From: Bactrocera neohumeralis
Lineage: Eukaryota > Arthropoda > Insecta > Diptera > Tephritidae
Length of the DNA: 64,000 nucleotides
Assembly (NCBI RefSeq): GCF_024586455.1
Contig: NC_065922.1
Span: 13,636,089 to 13,700,088 of the forward strand
Direction of reading: 5' to 3'
In this document: piece by piece, positions 33,332 to 45,839 of the stretch
How positions within the stretch are numbered: position 1 is the stretch's first letter
Layout: every line of letters begins with the position of its first letter
The notes under the pieces: generated by a model
Databases searched by the model: none
Seen by the model: the letters and a program-made list of their open reading frames with translations, nothing else
What the model was told of the DNA's origin: nothing
Translations under genes and position numbers: made by a program

Positions 33332-33800
33332 GATTTCGTTTTTTGCCTCCATTCCGATGACTGTTGACTTGTTTGCATGTCAAACTCATTAACCCATGTC
33401 GCATCGGCAGTTATAATGCCCTCCATGCATGTGAGATCAGAACTCACTCGATCAAGCATGCTCAAAGAGACCTTTACCCTTTTTGAATTCTTGTTTATCG
33501 GGACGAGTCGAGCAAGAACTCAAGAAATCAATCAAAATCATTCGAACAGACTCGCGAGAGATTTAGTGCGCTCTTGCCATATCTAGGGCACTTTGCTGAC
33601 GGTTTTCACCATATTTTTCACTGTTTCTCGACCCTCTTCGAAGGCTTTGTACCACTCTTAGGCTTGTGTTTATGATAAAACTGAGTCACCGTAAGCTTTT
33701 TCCAATATTCCGCACACGAAATTTGGTTAGGAATACAAAATTTGAGACAAATTCTTTCTTCGATATTTTTATCCATTTCCGCTCATATTTGGCAAAGTAA
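33332..33800 (-). pseudogene. mariner relic, N-terminal and central part (interrupted copy)
   Basis: The minus strand reads SMLDRVSSDLTCMEGIITAD, ATWVNEFDMQTSQQSSEWR, resembling the region around the first catalytic Asp (TGDETW). The block with the second Asp (HHDN) is present neither here nor beyond the Helentron-like insertion, so that part was deleted before or during the insertion. Confidence 0.65.
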
Positions 33801-33854
33801 TCAAGTTTAATCCTACCAACTTAGCAAAATACATTTTTTTGAAATTCTGACCAC

Positions 33855-33990
33855 CATAGTGATCCGATACCGGTGGTTCCGACAAATGAACAGCTTCTTA
33901 GTAAAGAATAGGCACGTGCATAATTTCAGACCGATTTCTCGATTCGGATATGCTAAGGAACGGACAGAGATAAGTAGCTCTATTGATAAC
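33855..33990 (-). repeat. fragment of the 20.8 kb Helentron-like family
   Basis: Read on the minus strand, it contains CATTTGTCGGAACCACCGGT and ATCGGATCACTATGGTG, matching CATTTGTCGGAACCACCGAT and ATCAGACGACTATAG at about 20870-20905. It is a short inverted fragment. Confidence 0.6.
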
Positions 33991-34419
33991 TGTCAACAAA
34001 GCACTTTAAGTACTTTATTTAAATTTTTGCGGTTTTACCTAAATGTCTAAAAGTAAGAGATTGAAGATATTTTGACCCAGATCTGGTAAAGGCGGGTCAT
34101 TTGGGAGACAAATGTTCAGATGACTCTATCTCATTTTCTTCCAAGCAGCAGAAGTAATTGACATCCGGCAAGAATCTCAAACTTATCACATAAATCCAGA
34201 TCGAACAGTGTCAAGTCTTACTCCTACAACTATTGAAAGGCGAACTTTGCTGAAAGTGAAGAACTCACTAGACCTCTTATGATTTACCACAGGGCAGAGC
34301 GACTATACGACTACAAAGTTGATAGTAACTTACAAGCGTTCAACGAACTCATCTTTCTTCCTTCCAACCTTCCAGCAGTGAGCCGCAAGAAGCCAACAGA
34401 GTTTCTATCCGCTAATGAG
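33991..34419. other. unassigned DNA
   Basis: A plus-strand frame near 34280-34449 (AERLYDYKVDSNLQAFNELI and onward) is open, but I do not recognise it. Confidence 0.3.
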
Positions 34420-35760
34420 ATTAAAACTAAAGATAAAGAGCTTATTTGATTGACAGTTTCCTTCGATTCGGCACTACTATCAGTTCTCTGAAGGAGGCAG
34501 CGCGCCGTAACAGAAGATCTACCGTTACCTTAACAGCAACCGCTTGAGTAACGCTGCAATGGTCCGGAAACTGGAGTTGGAAGATAGTTCCCAACAGTAA
34601 ACTCCTGCACCAACTGTCTTTGCAATAATTGATCCAGCCGTCGCTTTCCTCCAACGACTTTTTATCTTGCATCCGAAGGTACGTAAGCTGAGAAAAGACT
34701 GACAGAGCTAGGCTCACCTGGTGATACAAGTATTTTGGAATTCAATCAAAGTATGCGAATTTATCTGAGTAATTACCTTTTCGGAGTTTGATCGCCATCT
34801 CCGCAGCCACACATTTTCCGGCTATGTTCACGGGTGCTTTATGGAACATTGCATTAAGCGCCTTAATTGATGAGATTCGTAATGCACAAGGCAGACTTGA
34901 TATTAAAATATATAACACGTAGACCTATTTGTCTTATTTGGCTTTATCTGCCTATCTAACGGAATCGTTTGATGTATGATGGTGGCATATTATATAGATA
35001 TTCGTCCTTATAACGGATGATCCATGAGGAGGTGCTTTCCTCAGAAGCCTTTTTTCGACGCGTGAGCCGTGTCACCCTATTTTATTCAGTGTTGTTTGGA
35101 ATTTCATCTTGTGAAGACGGGAGCCCCTGTCATCTGTCGGAATGTACTTAACTCTGACTCGTCCCCAGACCCCCGCGATTTTACTCAGTCTTATACAATT
35201 CATACAGATAGGTGCAGTCGTCAAATGCCGTTCATCCAGAAGTTTGACAAAGGCCGCGCAAACGTCTTGCAGCGCTCCGAGAGATATCCCCTTAGCGGAC
35301 CTGTTGCTCAAGAAGTGAACATCAAAGAGCATTCGAAGTCTATCCTCGCTGCTCAGAGCCCACTTCCTATTTGTGCATTTCAGATACCCCGGGGAGACAG
35401 AGTTCCAGTCCTTCACTTCTTTGCAGAAGTTTTCCATTAAGTTTTCTTTGTTTTTCTTAACTCGGACTTGTATATTGCAAGTCCTGTTTTATACAATGGC
35501 CAGTCGCCAGGAGACCAAATCCTTGTTGAATAAACGTCTGCAGGACTCTCTAATTTCCGAGAGTTCTCTGATCAACCAGAGAGGTTTCCCCCTGCCCTTC
35601 TGTGCAGTGCAGATTTGCATGCCCACCCCTCCACCTTGTCGGGAGTCTACCCCCGGCGGGCGTGAGAGAGTTTCTCGCGACGCCTCACCCCAAGGTTTTC
35701 CTCAATCGTCGTGCGGCATGTACGCAGAGATTAACCAGAAACATCCGGTGTAGCCTCATA
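34420..35760 (-). pseudogene. non-LTR relic: linker, RT start, RT thumb and RNase H
   Basis: Reading down the minus strand: GNLWLIRELSEIRESCRRLF at about 35560, NFCKEVKDWNSVSPGYLKCT with SEDRLRMLFDVHFLS (the linker before RT of I/Jockey-like LINEs), GRVRVKYIPTDDRGSRLHKM (decayed FIPKAG block), then, after loss of most of the RT, RNase H traces GAGVYCWELSSNS and LKRLLLR near 34600. The frame at 35072-35437 is open for 121 residues. Large internal deletions remove the catalytic RT core. Confidence 0.6.
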
Positions 35761-36849
35761 GCCTAGCCATCACCCTAACAGCATTGCTGCAAATAGGTAA
35801 AAGAAATACTATTAATTCATTTTGGACCATCATACAGGCCCTGGTTCTGCCTGTATCGTTTCTCGCCAGCAGCTTATGTGAATTCATCCACAGTCCACAC
35901 ATACCGGTTTTGGACAAAGGCGTCGTCTAATTTTAGTGATGGGTTGCAGTATATGAGAATTTTCTTAATCTCACTCGAAGAGGAAAGTTCAACTGGCAAC
36001 CAGACGCGAGCCATAGGGCGCTTTGCCCACAGCATCCAACCTGGCTTCCTACTAAACCTCTCCCACCCGAGAGGCTGCCTCCTTATATGTGTAGGTTAGA
36101 AGCAACACTTTGAGAAAAGAACAATAGAAAAAACGCTATAAAACACCTATATTTTACCTTTATCGGCACCAGTGCGTATAAGTAATCTCACATCAAATGT
36201 ATGAATGCTCTTAAGTTGTTAGGTTCATTTGGTGCAACTGAACAGAGCAACAATAAATTTTATATAGTTTTCAAAGATTTACTATTTTCAGCATTCGAAA
36301 CGCTATATTGAAGGAATATCTCAATCAATTTAGTTTACTCATGTTTCGAGCGATATTTTTAAAGATGTAAGCAATTAAGACAAAGGCGACTGCTTCTCAA
36401 TATCTAATCCTATTGATACTTTTATAAATATTAAGTCTCAAGAAAACTCTGTTAAATACACAATTTTTTAGCAAAATTGTAAATCTTAAATTTATGAATG
36501 TAAATGGGAGTTATACATAAAAAGGATTAATTTAATTTTGAACAAGCTCCACAAGGTTAATGGAATTTATGAGCAGTTTTTTCATGTCTCCAAATAGTCT
36601 GCCGACATGTGATTAAGAATGGTGTAATGTTCTTGAAATTGGAGTTAATTATCGGGACTTTTCAGTTGTATATCGTTTTTTATACCACAGCACTACTATA
36701 CGTAGGTTGCCCATAATATTTCGAAATTGAGCATGGTAGTCTGCGTTGGTGATAGGTGATTGGTGATAGCGTTGCAATCTAGCAACTGACAACTTGAGCG
36801 CAAAGTTTGAAATTTTTGAAGTTATACATACTCAGAATATTTTGCATTA
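35761..36849. other. unassigned DNA
   Basis: From 35770 to 36100 there is sequence of moderate GC content directly upstream (on the minus strand) of the LINE relic that could be its 5' continuation, but no block is recognised. From 36100 to 36850 the DNA is AT-rich with nothing recognised. Confidence 0.3.
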
Positions 36850-37800
36850 CGACCGCTTGTGTTGTTTACAATAACTTAAAATATTCTTCTCGACCAAAAA
36901 ATGGAATTAAATCGCGATTATTTTTTACAGCTTTCGACGTGGATTAACTCAGCAACAGTGCATTGATAAACTTAATTCAACTTTTTGCGTTAAAGCTCCG
37001 TGAAGGGCCAGTGTTTATCGATGGTATAGTGGATTCAGTCGGGCTGGTAGATCACCCCAAAGCGAATTTCGTGAAGGTCGTCCAAGATCATTTGTTGCTC
37101 CGGAAACTATTGACGCTGTGCGCAAACTGATAATGCAAGATCGTCATATGACCTATCGTGAGATTCAGACAAGTATGGACACTTGTAGGACTAGCAAAAA
37201 TTCATGCATAAACATTTGACTGAAAAAAATTTTGTTCACGTTGGATCACACACAATTTGTCATTCGCTCAAAAATGGCTTGTGTCCATTGGTTGTGAAAA
37301 TGCTAAAAACATTTATACAAGTAAATTATGAGTTGTGGATTTTCGTGTATGAGCCCGAAAGTAAACATCATCCGACTGCATGGGTGTTTCAAAATTAGCC
37401 AAATCCAACATAACTTGTTCACGCAAAAAACTGGACATGTCGCAACCATACCACAAAAATAATACGACTGAGTGATATACAACCATTTTCTTGCCAGTTG
37501 TCTTTCAAGAAATTAGAAAAATCAACCGCCGGAAACAGATCACGCAACACCACGACAATGCGAGCTCTGACACATCGACTGAGATAACTACATTTTTGAG
37601 TACTCAAAATATCGATTTGATAAGTCAATCTCAGTATAGTCCTGACGTTGGACCAAATGACTTATTTTTATTGCCGTAAGTAAAAGATAAGCTAAGAAGC
37701 CAACGTTTTTCGGTACCTGAAACGGCGGTGAATGCTTTCAGATCACCGCAATCAGAATGACAAAGTGTATAGAACTTAATAGAAAATATTTTGAATAAAA
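36850..37800 (+). pseudogene. degenerate full-length mariner (SETMAR-like type)
   Basis: The start is near 36901 (MELNRDYF). Then, across several frameshifts: RGLTQQQCIDKLNS, SEFREGRPRSFVAPETIDAV, RKLIMQDRHMTYREIQ, VYEPESKHHPTAWVFQN (first catalytic region largely lost), and at 37491-37679 VVFQEIRKINRRKQITQHHD, NASSDTS and QYSPDVGPNDLFLLP. The second and third Asp are both kept, with 34 residues between them (DD34D). The same lineage appears as the internally deleted copy at 58.3 kb. TIRs could not be fixed here. Confidence 0.75.
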
Positions 37801-37834
37801 ATTAAGCGATTTTCGTAAGTACACAAAATTCTTA

Positions 37835-38215
37835 TTAGCACTCGATATAAGAGACTGAGACATGATGGGAATACTAATTGGTCACTGTCTGGTGAAGACA
37901 CACGCTCACAGAATGGAGCTAACAGAACGACAAGACTGTAGGAAATATCTAGAGCAGGGCACCAGGAAAACAATGGAGCATCTCTTGTGGACTTGTCCCG
38001 CATTGTTAAGACTACACTGTAATCATTGAGGTTCGCCACAGTATACACTGGAGGAGGTATCGATAGTGAAGCCGCAGAATCTCTTAAAATTCGCGTCAAG
38101 TGCAGGCATCCTAAACGATGCCTACTCCTCTTAGACTTAGCAACTGAACTCCATCTGGTATCGCAAAGGACCAAACTGGTCTGGCTTATTGGCCTACCAG
38201 ATGAACCTAACTAGC
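37835..38215 (+). pseudogene. non-LTR C-terminus and 3' end (family B)
   Basis: The reading is GILIGHCLVKTHAHRMELTE, RQDCRKYLEQGTRKTMEHLL-WTCPALL (zinc-knuckle C-x2 lost, H/C retained), then YTLEEVSIVKPQNLLKFASS. The 3' UTR holds TAGCAACTGAACTCCATCTG and TTATTGGCCTACCAGATGAA, ending in CCTAACTAGCC. A sister copy lies at 41.93-42.35 kb. Confidence 0.72.
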
Positions 38216-40109
38216 CTAAGCGATTTTCTACAATTAGTATTTTTTTTTAATCGCGATATATAAAAGGCAACCGTCGTACAATATTCTCTCTTATGCTTAT
38301 ACAATGTATTAGAAAAACGAAACACAAATTATTCGTATAAACCGAAAGGACGCACTTTGTTTGAAGACTTTAGAAGACTTAGTAACATAGCAATTCACAA
38401 CAACGACCATTTCAACTTTCGCCACAAAATCAAAGACAACGATTGACAGTCAAACGCACACCTCGACCTCAGCCCCCCTACCCACGGCTATCGGGGAATA
38501 TGCGACCTACAAGCGCTGGATATTGAAATGCCTTTGGCCTTTAAGTGATTGGAAAACAAAAGGAAAGACGCAAACGAGATTGCCGGCCGGTGGCATTTCG
38601 GTATTTGAAACGGAAGGATATGAAGTGAGTGTTCGGCCAAAGGCAGCGAGCAGCACACAAACAGCAGTTGTTGCAAGTGAGCGCAAAAAAATAAAGCACA
38701 AAAAAATAAGCAAAAAAAGGGAGGTGAAAAGCGCAATAAACAATTTGATTGGGCCACTTTTATTGCCACTTTGGGCAATCCAACACCGTTGCATGCAAAC
38801 GAACAAAGCCGCCGAAAAATGGAAATGTGCCAGCGCACACACACACACCCACACATGCGCACGGCCACAAAACACCAGTGTGTGTATGGGTAAGTTTGTG
38901 CGTTGTTGCTGCAAACAAAGCTACTAGAAGAATGGCAATATAGAAAATGTAGCTTTCGGCAACAAGGACACGCAAGGACATGCACATTGCATGTCTTTCA
39001 TTATTATTACTGCCGTTGGCAATGCGATGCAGCAAACGCCAAAAAAAGGAGAAATCGCAAGGCGAAAAAATCAGTGTTGCAGCAAAAAATTGCCAGCAAC
39101 ACACACGCACGCACATACACACTAATACAGAAATGAGAATAAGTGAAAAGGAAGGAGAGAGCGAGAGCGGGAGCGGTGACATAACAAAATCCAATAATTG
39201 AAAATCGGATTTGAAGCACAGAAACCGTTGCGAAGCGGCAACACCGAGGGGCGGCGGCGGCAAGTTGCAAGTGCGCGCTTGTAGGTGGCAAACGCTTGGT
39301 GCTACAGTTACAGCGCCAACGCTGCAACAACGTGTGCGGCATGTGGCATGTGGCAAGTGGCGAAAGTGCATTAGAAAAACAACTGATGCCACAGCAATAA
39401 CAATGCGAATCGAACTAACAACAACAAGTACAGCAAAAACAACAAAACACAATACAACCAACAACAACTACTCGTACACGATAAAATGCAAAATATTCGT
39501 TGTAGCAAATGCTTTTGCCAGTCATGTCACCGCCATGTTCTACTTGCAACGGCACTCGGTGGCGCTGTGCTGCTCTGCGCCGCGTGGCGCTGCCATCAAC
39601 TTTGTGGCATTTGGTATTTGGTGTCGCAGCCACCACTCAAAATTAACAACGAAACCGAACGTGGCGGTTGCAAGCAGATCATGAATGCGGCCAACAAAAT
39701 ACAACAACACAGGTACCAATATGCAGGAGTCCTGTCCCACATACTCCTCTCGCCCCCCTCCCCACGCATGTGCAATAAACAACGCAAATTCAATTCCGCC
39801 AACGATGCGGCATTCGATGCAAATCTCTAAAAATTCCTCGGCGCTAGATATTCTACGCTATTTACAATAGCAGCAACAACAACAATAATGTCGATGATAG
39901 TTTTTTTTTAGCAAAAATAAAATGCGGAAAGCAGAAGAGCAGCACCCTTCGTCGGAGATATGTGAACTAATACAAATCGAAAATTTCGGGAGACTTTGAG
40001 AATAACGGCAGTCAGTAGGCAAGTCAGGAACTGCTCCAAAATAAGACACTTAGACCGCTATAACAGTTTTCTATACTAATTATAAAGGTAGTCTAGAATA
40101 GCCTGTAAG
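38216..40109. other. host-like non-coding DNA
   Basis: From 38440 to 39880 the DNA is GC-richer, with CA runs (about 38840 and 39105) and CAACAA tracts. A 235-codon minus-strand open frame (38760-39467) is Val/Cys/Leu-rich repeat shadow without a domain. From 39890 to 40100 it is AT-rich and unassigned. Confidence 0.45.
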
Positions 40110-40390
40110 AAGACAGGGAATTTTGGTGCAAACCCAACATCGAGGAAACCAGAAAGGAAGGCATCGGTTGACATGTACTTCCGCTTAGAAGGCATTGGTG
40201 AAAGGTGGGGGCTCCTACCAAAGGTAGTTCCAAAGAACATTCGCGAAAAATTGGCGAGAATGTGGTTCTCTACGAAATAATAATGCTCAACGCCTTGCTG
40301 CATATAGCTCCGGTGGACATAACCGCAAGGTGTATGACCGCAAAAGCTGCTCTCAGACTCGGACGAGCTAGGTACTTAGATGACTGAGGG
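40110..40390 (+). pseudogene. non-LTR RT thumb fragment (family A-like)
   Basis: The blocks FWCKPNIEETRKEGI, WGLLPKVVPKNI and MLNALLHIAPVDITAR-CMTAKAALRLGRA match WKPNIEERAKKASI, WGLSPKVVFWL and ALNAILNIMPVDIAGRW of the 2.9 kb element. The relic resumes at 40800, after a Jockey-type insertion. Confidence 0.7.
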
Positions 40391-40429
40391 CCAAACTTTT
40401 ATTTTATGCCAAAACATTTGGAATACCAG

Positions 40430-40760
40430 TTCGTTGTTGTTGTAACGGTTATCTAGTCCTCGTTAGGATGGTAAGGATGAGATAAGTTGTCATTGAGGAC
40501 ATCCAACAGTAGCCCCAGGAAACATGCTGTTTCGACAGAGTCGGATCATAGGGAGAGAGGTGTCAGATGTGTAGGCTCGTTGCACGCTGGACATGTATTT
40601 GATATGTCATGTCATGCTCGATTCTGGATAAGTTTCCAGAACGAAGCTGCGCAAGGATCACTCTTGATTCTCGCGGCAACTCGAGCTGATCGTCTGGATT
40701 ACCAATTCCCACAACAGCTGGTTCTACGTTACCGGAATTGACCCGGATTTTATCCGGCAA
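40430..40760 (-). pseudogene. Jockey-type non-LTR 3' end
   Basis: The minus strand reads NPDDQLELPRESRVILAQLR-SGNLSRIEHDM, then a decayed zinc-knuckle region (IHVQRATSLHI) and TSLPMIRLCRNSMFPGATVG, ending with CTAGATAACCGTTACAACAA. LPRxTRVxLAQLRSGxCxRLxxYLxRIDPxI and a CAA-rich tail are characteristic of Jockey-clade C-termini in flies. It lies inside the family A relic. Confidence 0.75.
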
Positions 40761-40789
40761 AAGCTATACTTCGATATCTAACCTAGTTT

Positions 40790-41790
40790 GGAGTCGAGCC
40801 CAGCCCTCTTTCCGATTCACTGCTCACAAATCTTCGAAGGAGGCATGGGAGGGAAGAACTCGCTGGAATAGAGGGGCGGTGAGCTTTTTTTACGGATGAA
40901 TCAAAACTTGCGGGAGGGTTGGTGATGGAGTACCCAGAGGAGATGTGTCCATCAGCTCGAGTGTTTTAGTTTCTTAACGTCTTCCAAGCGGAAGTGGCTG
41001 CCATAAAGATACCTCAGAGTGTTGACTATCCACTCCGATAGTAAAGCAGTGATATTTGGCTAGAGCTCTCCAACGGTGTGCTCAGGACTAGTGAGGGATG
41101 TCCACATTCCTTGTTTATAACATCAAGTTACTACATAATTAGACTGAGTTGGGTGCCTGGCCCCTGTGGTACTGCAGGAAACCGCAAGGATGATGAGCTA
41201 GCTGGTACAAGCACTTCAGTTTCAATAACTTCGGGATCGGGATGGATAGGAGCTACGTTGGTTTATGGTTCACTACTAGATTATTGAGCCGCAGATAAGC
41301 TCGCAAGCATTCATCAACTACTAGTAGCTGTCCAGTCGAAAGTTCCTCCTGGTCTAGGGTAAATAACAAGAAGTCTTATGAACTCTACACAATCAGCAAA
41401 GTCCACCTTTCAATAGTTGTTGGAGTTCTAGCTGGACACTGTCTGCTCAGAATTCATTCAGTAAGATTGAACATTTCACCGGCTGTTAGTTGCATCAGCT
41501 GCTCGGAAGAATTTGAGTTGGAATAATCTCAAAACTCCCTTCTCATATGTTCCTCCTTTACCAGAGCAAAGCTTAATTACCTCTGGTATCATACTTTCAG
41601 ATATTGTCGTGAAATATTCGAAACAGAAATATCTCACTTAAGCAGATTTGTGATAGGTTCAGTGCGCTTTACCGATATCTTATAAACAAGTACGAATTTT
41701 CGTCATCTGGCCTTACAAAAGACTATATATAACAGACCGTGTGTGATCACGCATCTTGCTAAGGGATCAGCCAGCTAACCAAACTGAACC
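40790..41790 (+). pseudogene. non-LTR RNase H and 3' end (family A-like)
   Basis: At the DNA level, GAGGCATGGGAGGGAAGAAC to TTTACGGATGAATCAAAACT parallels 4148-4213 of the 2.9 kb element. Later blocks read IHSDSKAVIFG, LVRDV and, at 41138-41220, IRLSWVPGPCGTAGN-RKDDELAGTSTS. The 3' end holds GACTATATATAACAGACCGT, GTGTGATCACGCATCTTGCT and ATCAGCCAGCTAACCAAACT, parallel to 5070-5124. Many stops are present. Confidence 0.7.
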
Positions 41791-41929
41791 TTCTATGTAG
41801 AACCTTCCCATTAAAGCAACTTGTCGATTTTGAATTAAAAGAAATTCGAAGTCTAAAAGAGAAACGCTTGCTTGTACATCAAACAGTAAATCAATACTTG
41901 AAAGATCTAGCTCAAAACACTCATTAGAT

Positions 41930-42345
41930 CAGAAGTACACAAAATTCCTACAGACACTCCATAGCAGAGGCTTTAGGAATATTATGAGTCTACTAACTGT
42001 TCACTGTTTGGTGGCGTAACATCCAAGCAAGACCAAGCAAGATGGGGCTGACAGATCGAAAAGACTGCAGGAAATGCCTAGAGCAGGGCACCAAGGAAGC
42101 AATAAAGCAACTCTTGTGCACTTGTCCTGCATTGGCATGACTACACTGTGATCATCTAGGTGGGGAACGTATACACTGGAGGAGGTATCGACAGTGAGGC
42201 CACAGAGTCTATTAAAATTCACTTCAAGCATCCTAAAAGATGATTACTCTTCATGAACCTAGTAACTGAACTCCATCTAGTATCGCAAAGGACCAAACTG
42301 GTCTATATGTGTCTTATTAGCCTACCAGATTAACCTAACCTAGCA
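41930..42345 (+). pseudogene. non-LTR C-terminus and 3' end (family B)
   Basis: This is a sister of 37835-38215: MGLTDRKDCRKCLEQGTKEA and IKQLLCTCPALA keep the C-x2-C...C pattern better, followed by YTLEEVSTVRPQSLLKFTSS. The 3' UTR has TAGTAACTGAACTCCATCTA, GTATCGCAAAGGACCAAACT and a CCAGATTAACCTAACCTAGC end. Confidence 0.75.
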
Positions 42346-44589
42346 TAAAAGACATCTATTCAAATTTGATTACGATAACTCGTCTCATTGAAGTTCATGG
42401 GTTGGGGTCTAACGATTAATAGGTATGTTGGGCCTTATGGACTATTGCAATAAAAAGTACTTTGTTTTTTGGCTAAATAATGAATTAGGTTCACAATCAG
42501 ATTTGGAATGATTCCCAACATCGAAACTAGAGTGTGAGAATTTCAGTATTGAGAATATATAAGGTGAGAGTTGCTGGTCAGGTTATGTTAGGTCACTGTA
42601 AAGTTTCTTTAGTTATTTTATGAACTTCTGGAACAGCCACAATGAAAATTATATGGAACTTCAATACGGAACAAGAAAATATTAGAGAAAGTACGCCAAA
42701 AAGTTATTTATGAATTTTTATTGAACCTGAAAATTATTTTCTGAAAAAATCTTACCTCTAAATTGCTAACCTCCTCATTGAAAAATACTCCAAAACGCAA
42801 TTCATGCAACTGTGAAATTCTTTTAGGAAAATGAACGAAGCAACTATCAATAGATACACGACGGACAGCGGGGGACGGTGGAGAGCAAGTCGAGCAAACA
42901 TCATGAAAAGCTTCTATGAAACACGATTCCAAAATTTCAACCAATAAAAATGGCAAACATGACCAAAACGGGTTAAAAGCTACAAAAAAAAACAAACTGG
43001 CGAGCACAGCGAATACAAAAAGTAATGGCAATAAAGTAGAAGCACAAAAAACAAAATGCAAAAACAAATCAGTGTAAAAGAATTTTGCGATAAAAAGCAA
43101 CTACGCCTGCAATGGCATGCAACAAAATGGTTGCGAATGTTGCAAAAGCTTCATGAGCACTTACACACACACACACACCTACCCACATACATTCGTACAT
43201 ACGCACAAGTAATGGCAACAAAAGCAATAGCAACAACAGCTGCAATATTGCCATGGCAGCCATTGGCAATCGGCAGCAGCAACAGCAACAACAACAACAC
43301 CGGCAACAGCTGCAGTAAAAAATGCGAAATTGCTATTTGCACTCAATAACTGAGCCGGCGGCGAGATTGTGTCGGACGGACGGACAGCTGAGCGGGGCGG
43401 TGCGGTGCGGAGAGGGGCTGAGTGCACTACATGGCAGAACCATTCTGGCCACAAGCGCTGACCCAACTATATCGGATACCCGCAAAAAATGCTGCACAAA
43501 CGACAACACAACAACAACAGCAACAACAAAAACGTGATGCGGAATGAGTAAAACAATAATAGCAACAACAATAATGTGGCAGTAAGAAAATTGTTGCAAA
43601 GCGATTGGTAGTGCGGAATAGAATTTCCACAAAGTGGATGCAATCAAAAAAACTTCTAATAAAATTTGCAACTGTGGCAGCTGAAGCTGCTGCAAATTGC
43701 AACAGCAACAACCACTGCTATGTATAGCAAACAGACTGAACATTCGATATGGCATGGCAGTTGTGAAAAATTGTGAAAATATACAGTTATATATGTGTGT
43801 AGCCCGCAGTTTGCTAGTTGCAACAAATGGTGGCAAGTCTTGCCCAGTTCAAATAAAGGCAAAAATATGGCGAAATGAAGAACAGTCAAATAAAAATAAC
43901 TTCACTTGCCACCGAAAAGTTGTTCGAGTGCACTCGCACCCGCACTCGCCGGCCACTTGCAACAAACAACAACACTTCGCCACTAATCCGGCTAACTTTT
44001 GCTTGACCAACCATTAGCGTTACGGAAATTGCGAGCGCTTGAGGATGTTGTAACTACAACTGCAGCTTATGTTCAACGATAACTAGATTGTACTCACAAC
44101 AAAAATTACAACAACTACTACAATTGTAAGCGTTGTTAAGCAAATTGCCTTTAGAATGTCAGGAGAGCACAAGCTGTTGCGCTGGGGGAGTGTTGATGTG
44201 GGTTGTGTTCTAGATTCAACTTTTGGAAATTAAACTTCTCAATTTTTTTTGACTTTATTGTAATAAAATGGGTGTTATGAGAATCTCAGGGCATCTTAAG
44301 CCATTAATCTGAAAGTGCGTTGGAGTAGATGGAGTTGCAAATGCAGTATTTGGAAATTTAACGTCTTAAGGAGTGTAGCTCTCTCCTTCACACCGACTTT
44401 GTGGGTACGACAGTTGGTGAGAAAAATTTGCCTCAGGCTTCCAAAGGCTGATCAAGATCCAAATAATGCGATTCATTGCTTCGGTATGAAGTTTGGCTTG
44501 ATAAAAATAAGCTGAGAAGGAGACAATAAGATTATAGTGAGGATCTCAGAAAGATCTTTTGAGCTGCACTTCACATAGTTACAGAAGAC
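42346..44589. other. host-like non-coding DNA
   Basis: From 42350 to 42780 it is AT-rich and unassigned. From 42780 to 44120 it is GC-richer with CA runs (about 43163-43180) and CAACAA tracts. No gene is recognised, and open frames on both strands are low complexity. Confidence 0.4.
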
Positions 44590-44599
44590 AACGAAAAAG

Positions 44600-45570
44600 T
44601 GGACAATTCCAAAAGTGAATAATTTCTTCCCTCCCCAGAGTTGTGCGCTGAGTTTGGGACCCGCCAAAAGACACCCACAATAAAAAAAAAACAGCCTCGG
44701 AGAGAGAAACGCCTTTTGATGACAACCACTGCAAACGTATTAAGAATTACGGTTTGAGGGCAGGCACCTGGAATGACCGGTCCCCTAATTGGGAAGGTGC
44801 CGCTGCCCAGCTGGTTGATGTCCTCATTAGAGTAAAGGCTGACATCACCGTCTGTCCAAGAAGTGTGATGGATTAGACAAAAACTGAGACGAGTAGATCC
44901 TTGTGACATTTATCGTGGGATTCATGGTGGGAGAGCGACCCGTTGCCGAGTCTGGCATTTCAAACTCCTTATGTACAGCTGCAACCGAAACCATTGGTTT
45001 TCGGAAAAGGCAAAAGAACAGCTGGTACGACGAGAAGTGCCGTGTCGCAGCGGAGAGAAAATAGGCTGCCTAACTCGCAACGTTATATTCGAGCACAAAA
45101 CGTGCGGGATGAAATAGATATCGAGATTTGAAGAGGGAAACGAGACGCATTTGCCAACAAAACGGGACAGAGGCCAAAACGCATGAGTATGAAGAGCTTG
45201 ACAAGCTGGCCAACAGAGGCAATGCAAAGAAAATTCTACGGAAAGATTCCGCGACTAACATAAGGTTTCAAAACCGGAGCATACTCTTTTAATACCCCCA
45301 AAAGGTGATCTAGTGACTGATACCCAGAGCATTCTGAAATTATGGAGGGAACACTTCTCCAGCCTACTGAATGACAGTGAAAGCATGACACCAGGAGATG
45401 GCGAACCCAATTTCCCCAAAGATGACTAAGAAACAGACGTTCCTTTGCCCGACCATGAAGAATTTCGAACAGCAATCATCCGTCTGAAGAATAACAAAGC
45501 AACGGGGCCGATGGATTACCGCCCGAGATATTCAAATACGGCGGCAAAGAACTGATAAGGAGCAAGTTCT
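44600..45570 (+). pseudogene. RTE-like LINE relic: endonuclease start, linker, RT start
   Basis: The plus strand reads LRAGTWNDRSPN, EGAAAQLVDVLIRVKADITV (N-terminus of an APE-like endonuclease), then, after loss of the catalytic part, NSWYDEKCRVAAERK, HEYEELDKLANRGNAKKILR, GDLVTDTQSILKLWREHFSS, LLNDSESM and EEFRTAIIRLKNNKATGPM, which leads into the RT. Several frameshifts separate the blocks, and the endonuclease catalytic residues are gone. Confidence 0.75.
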
Positions 45571-45839
45571 TTGAAAAACATGGTCGGACGAAAGCAGATA
45601 CGACAATGGAATTTAAATGTGCTCTGACCAATGCACAGGAACTTATTTTGAAAAATAATAGGTCAACAGCAATCCCTCATAGTTAGCCCTTTAAGTCAAA
45701 GATATCCGCTATTCCATCAGCACAGCGCGGTTTCATAATTCATTGGTTCAAAAATCTTATTTCCGGACGAAAAAGTGATGTCACGGTGCTCTGATACTGA
45801 GATCTACTTTTCTCAACTAACTAAGCAACTAAAAGGAAA

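Noticed and set aside
38760..39467. 235-codon minus-strand open frame, the second longest in the window
   Set aside because: It is Val/Cys/Leu-rich, lies over CA and CAA repeats, overlaps equally open frames on the plus strand and has no recognisable domain.
39211..39684. 157-codon plus-strand frame
   Set aside because: Low-complexity Thr/Asn/Arg sequence from CAA tracts, with no motif.
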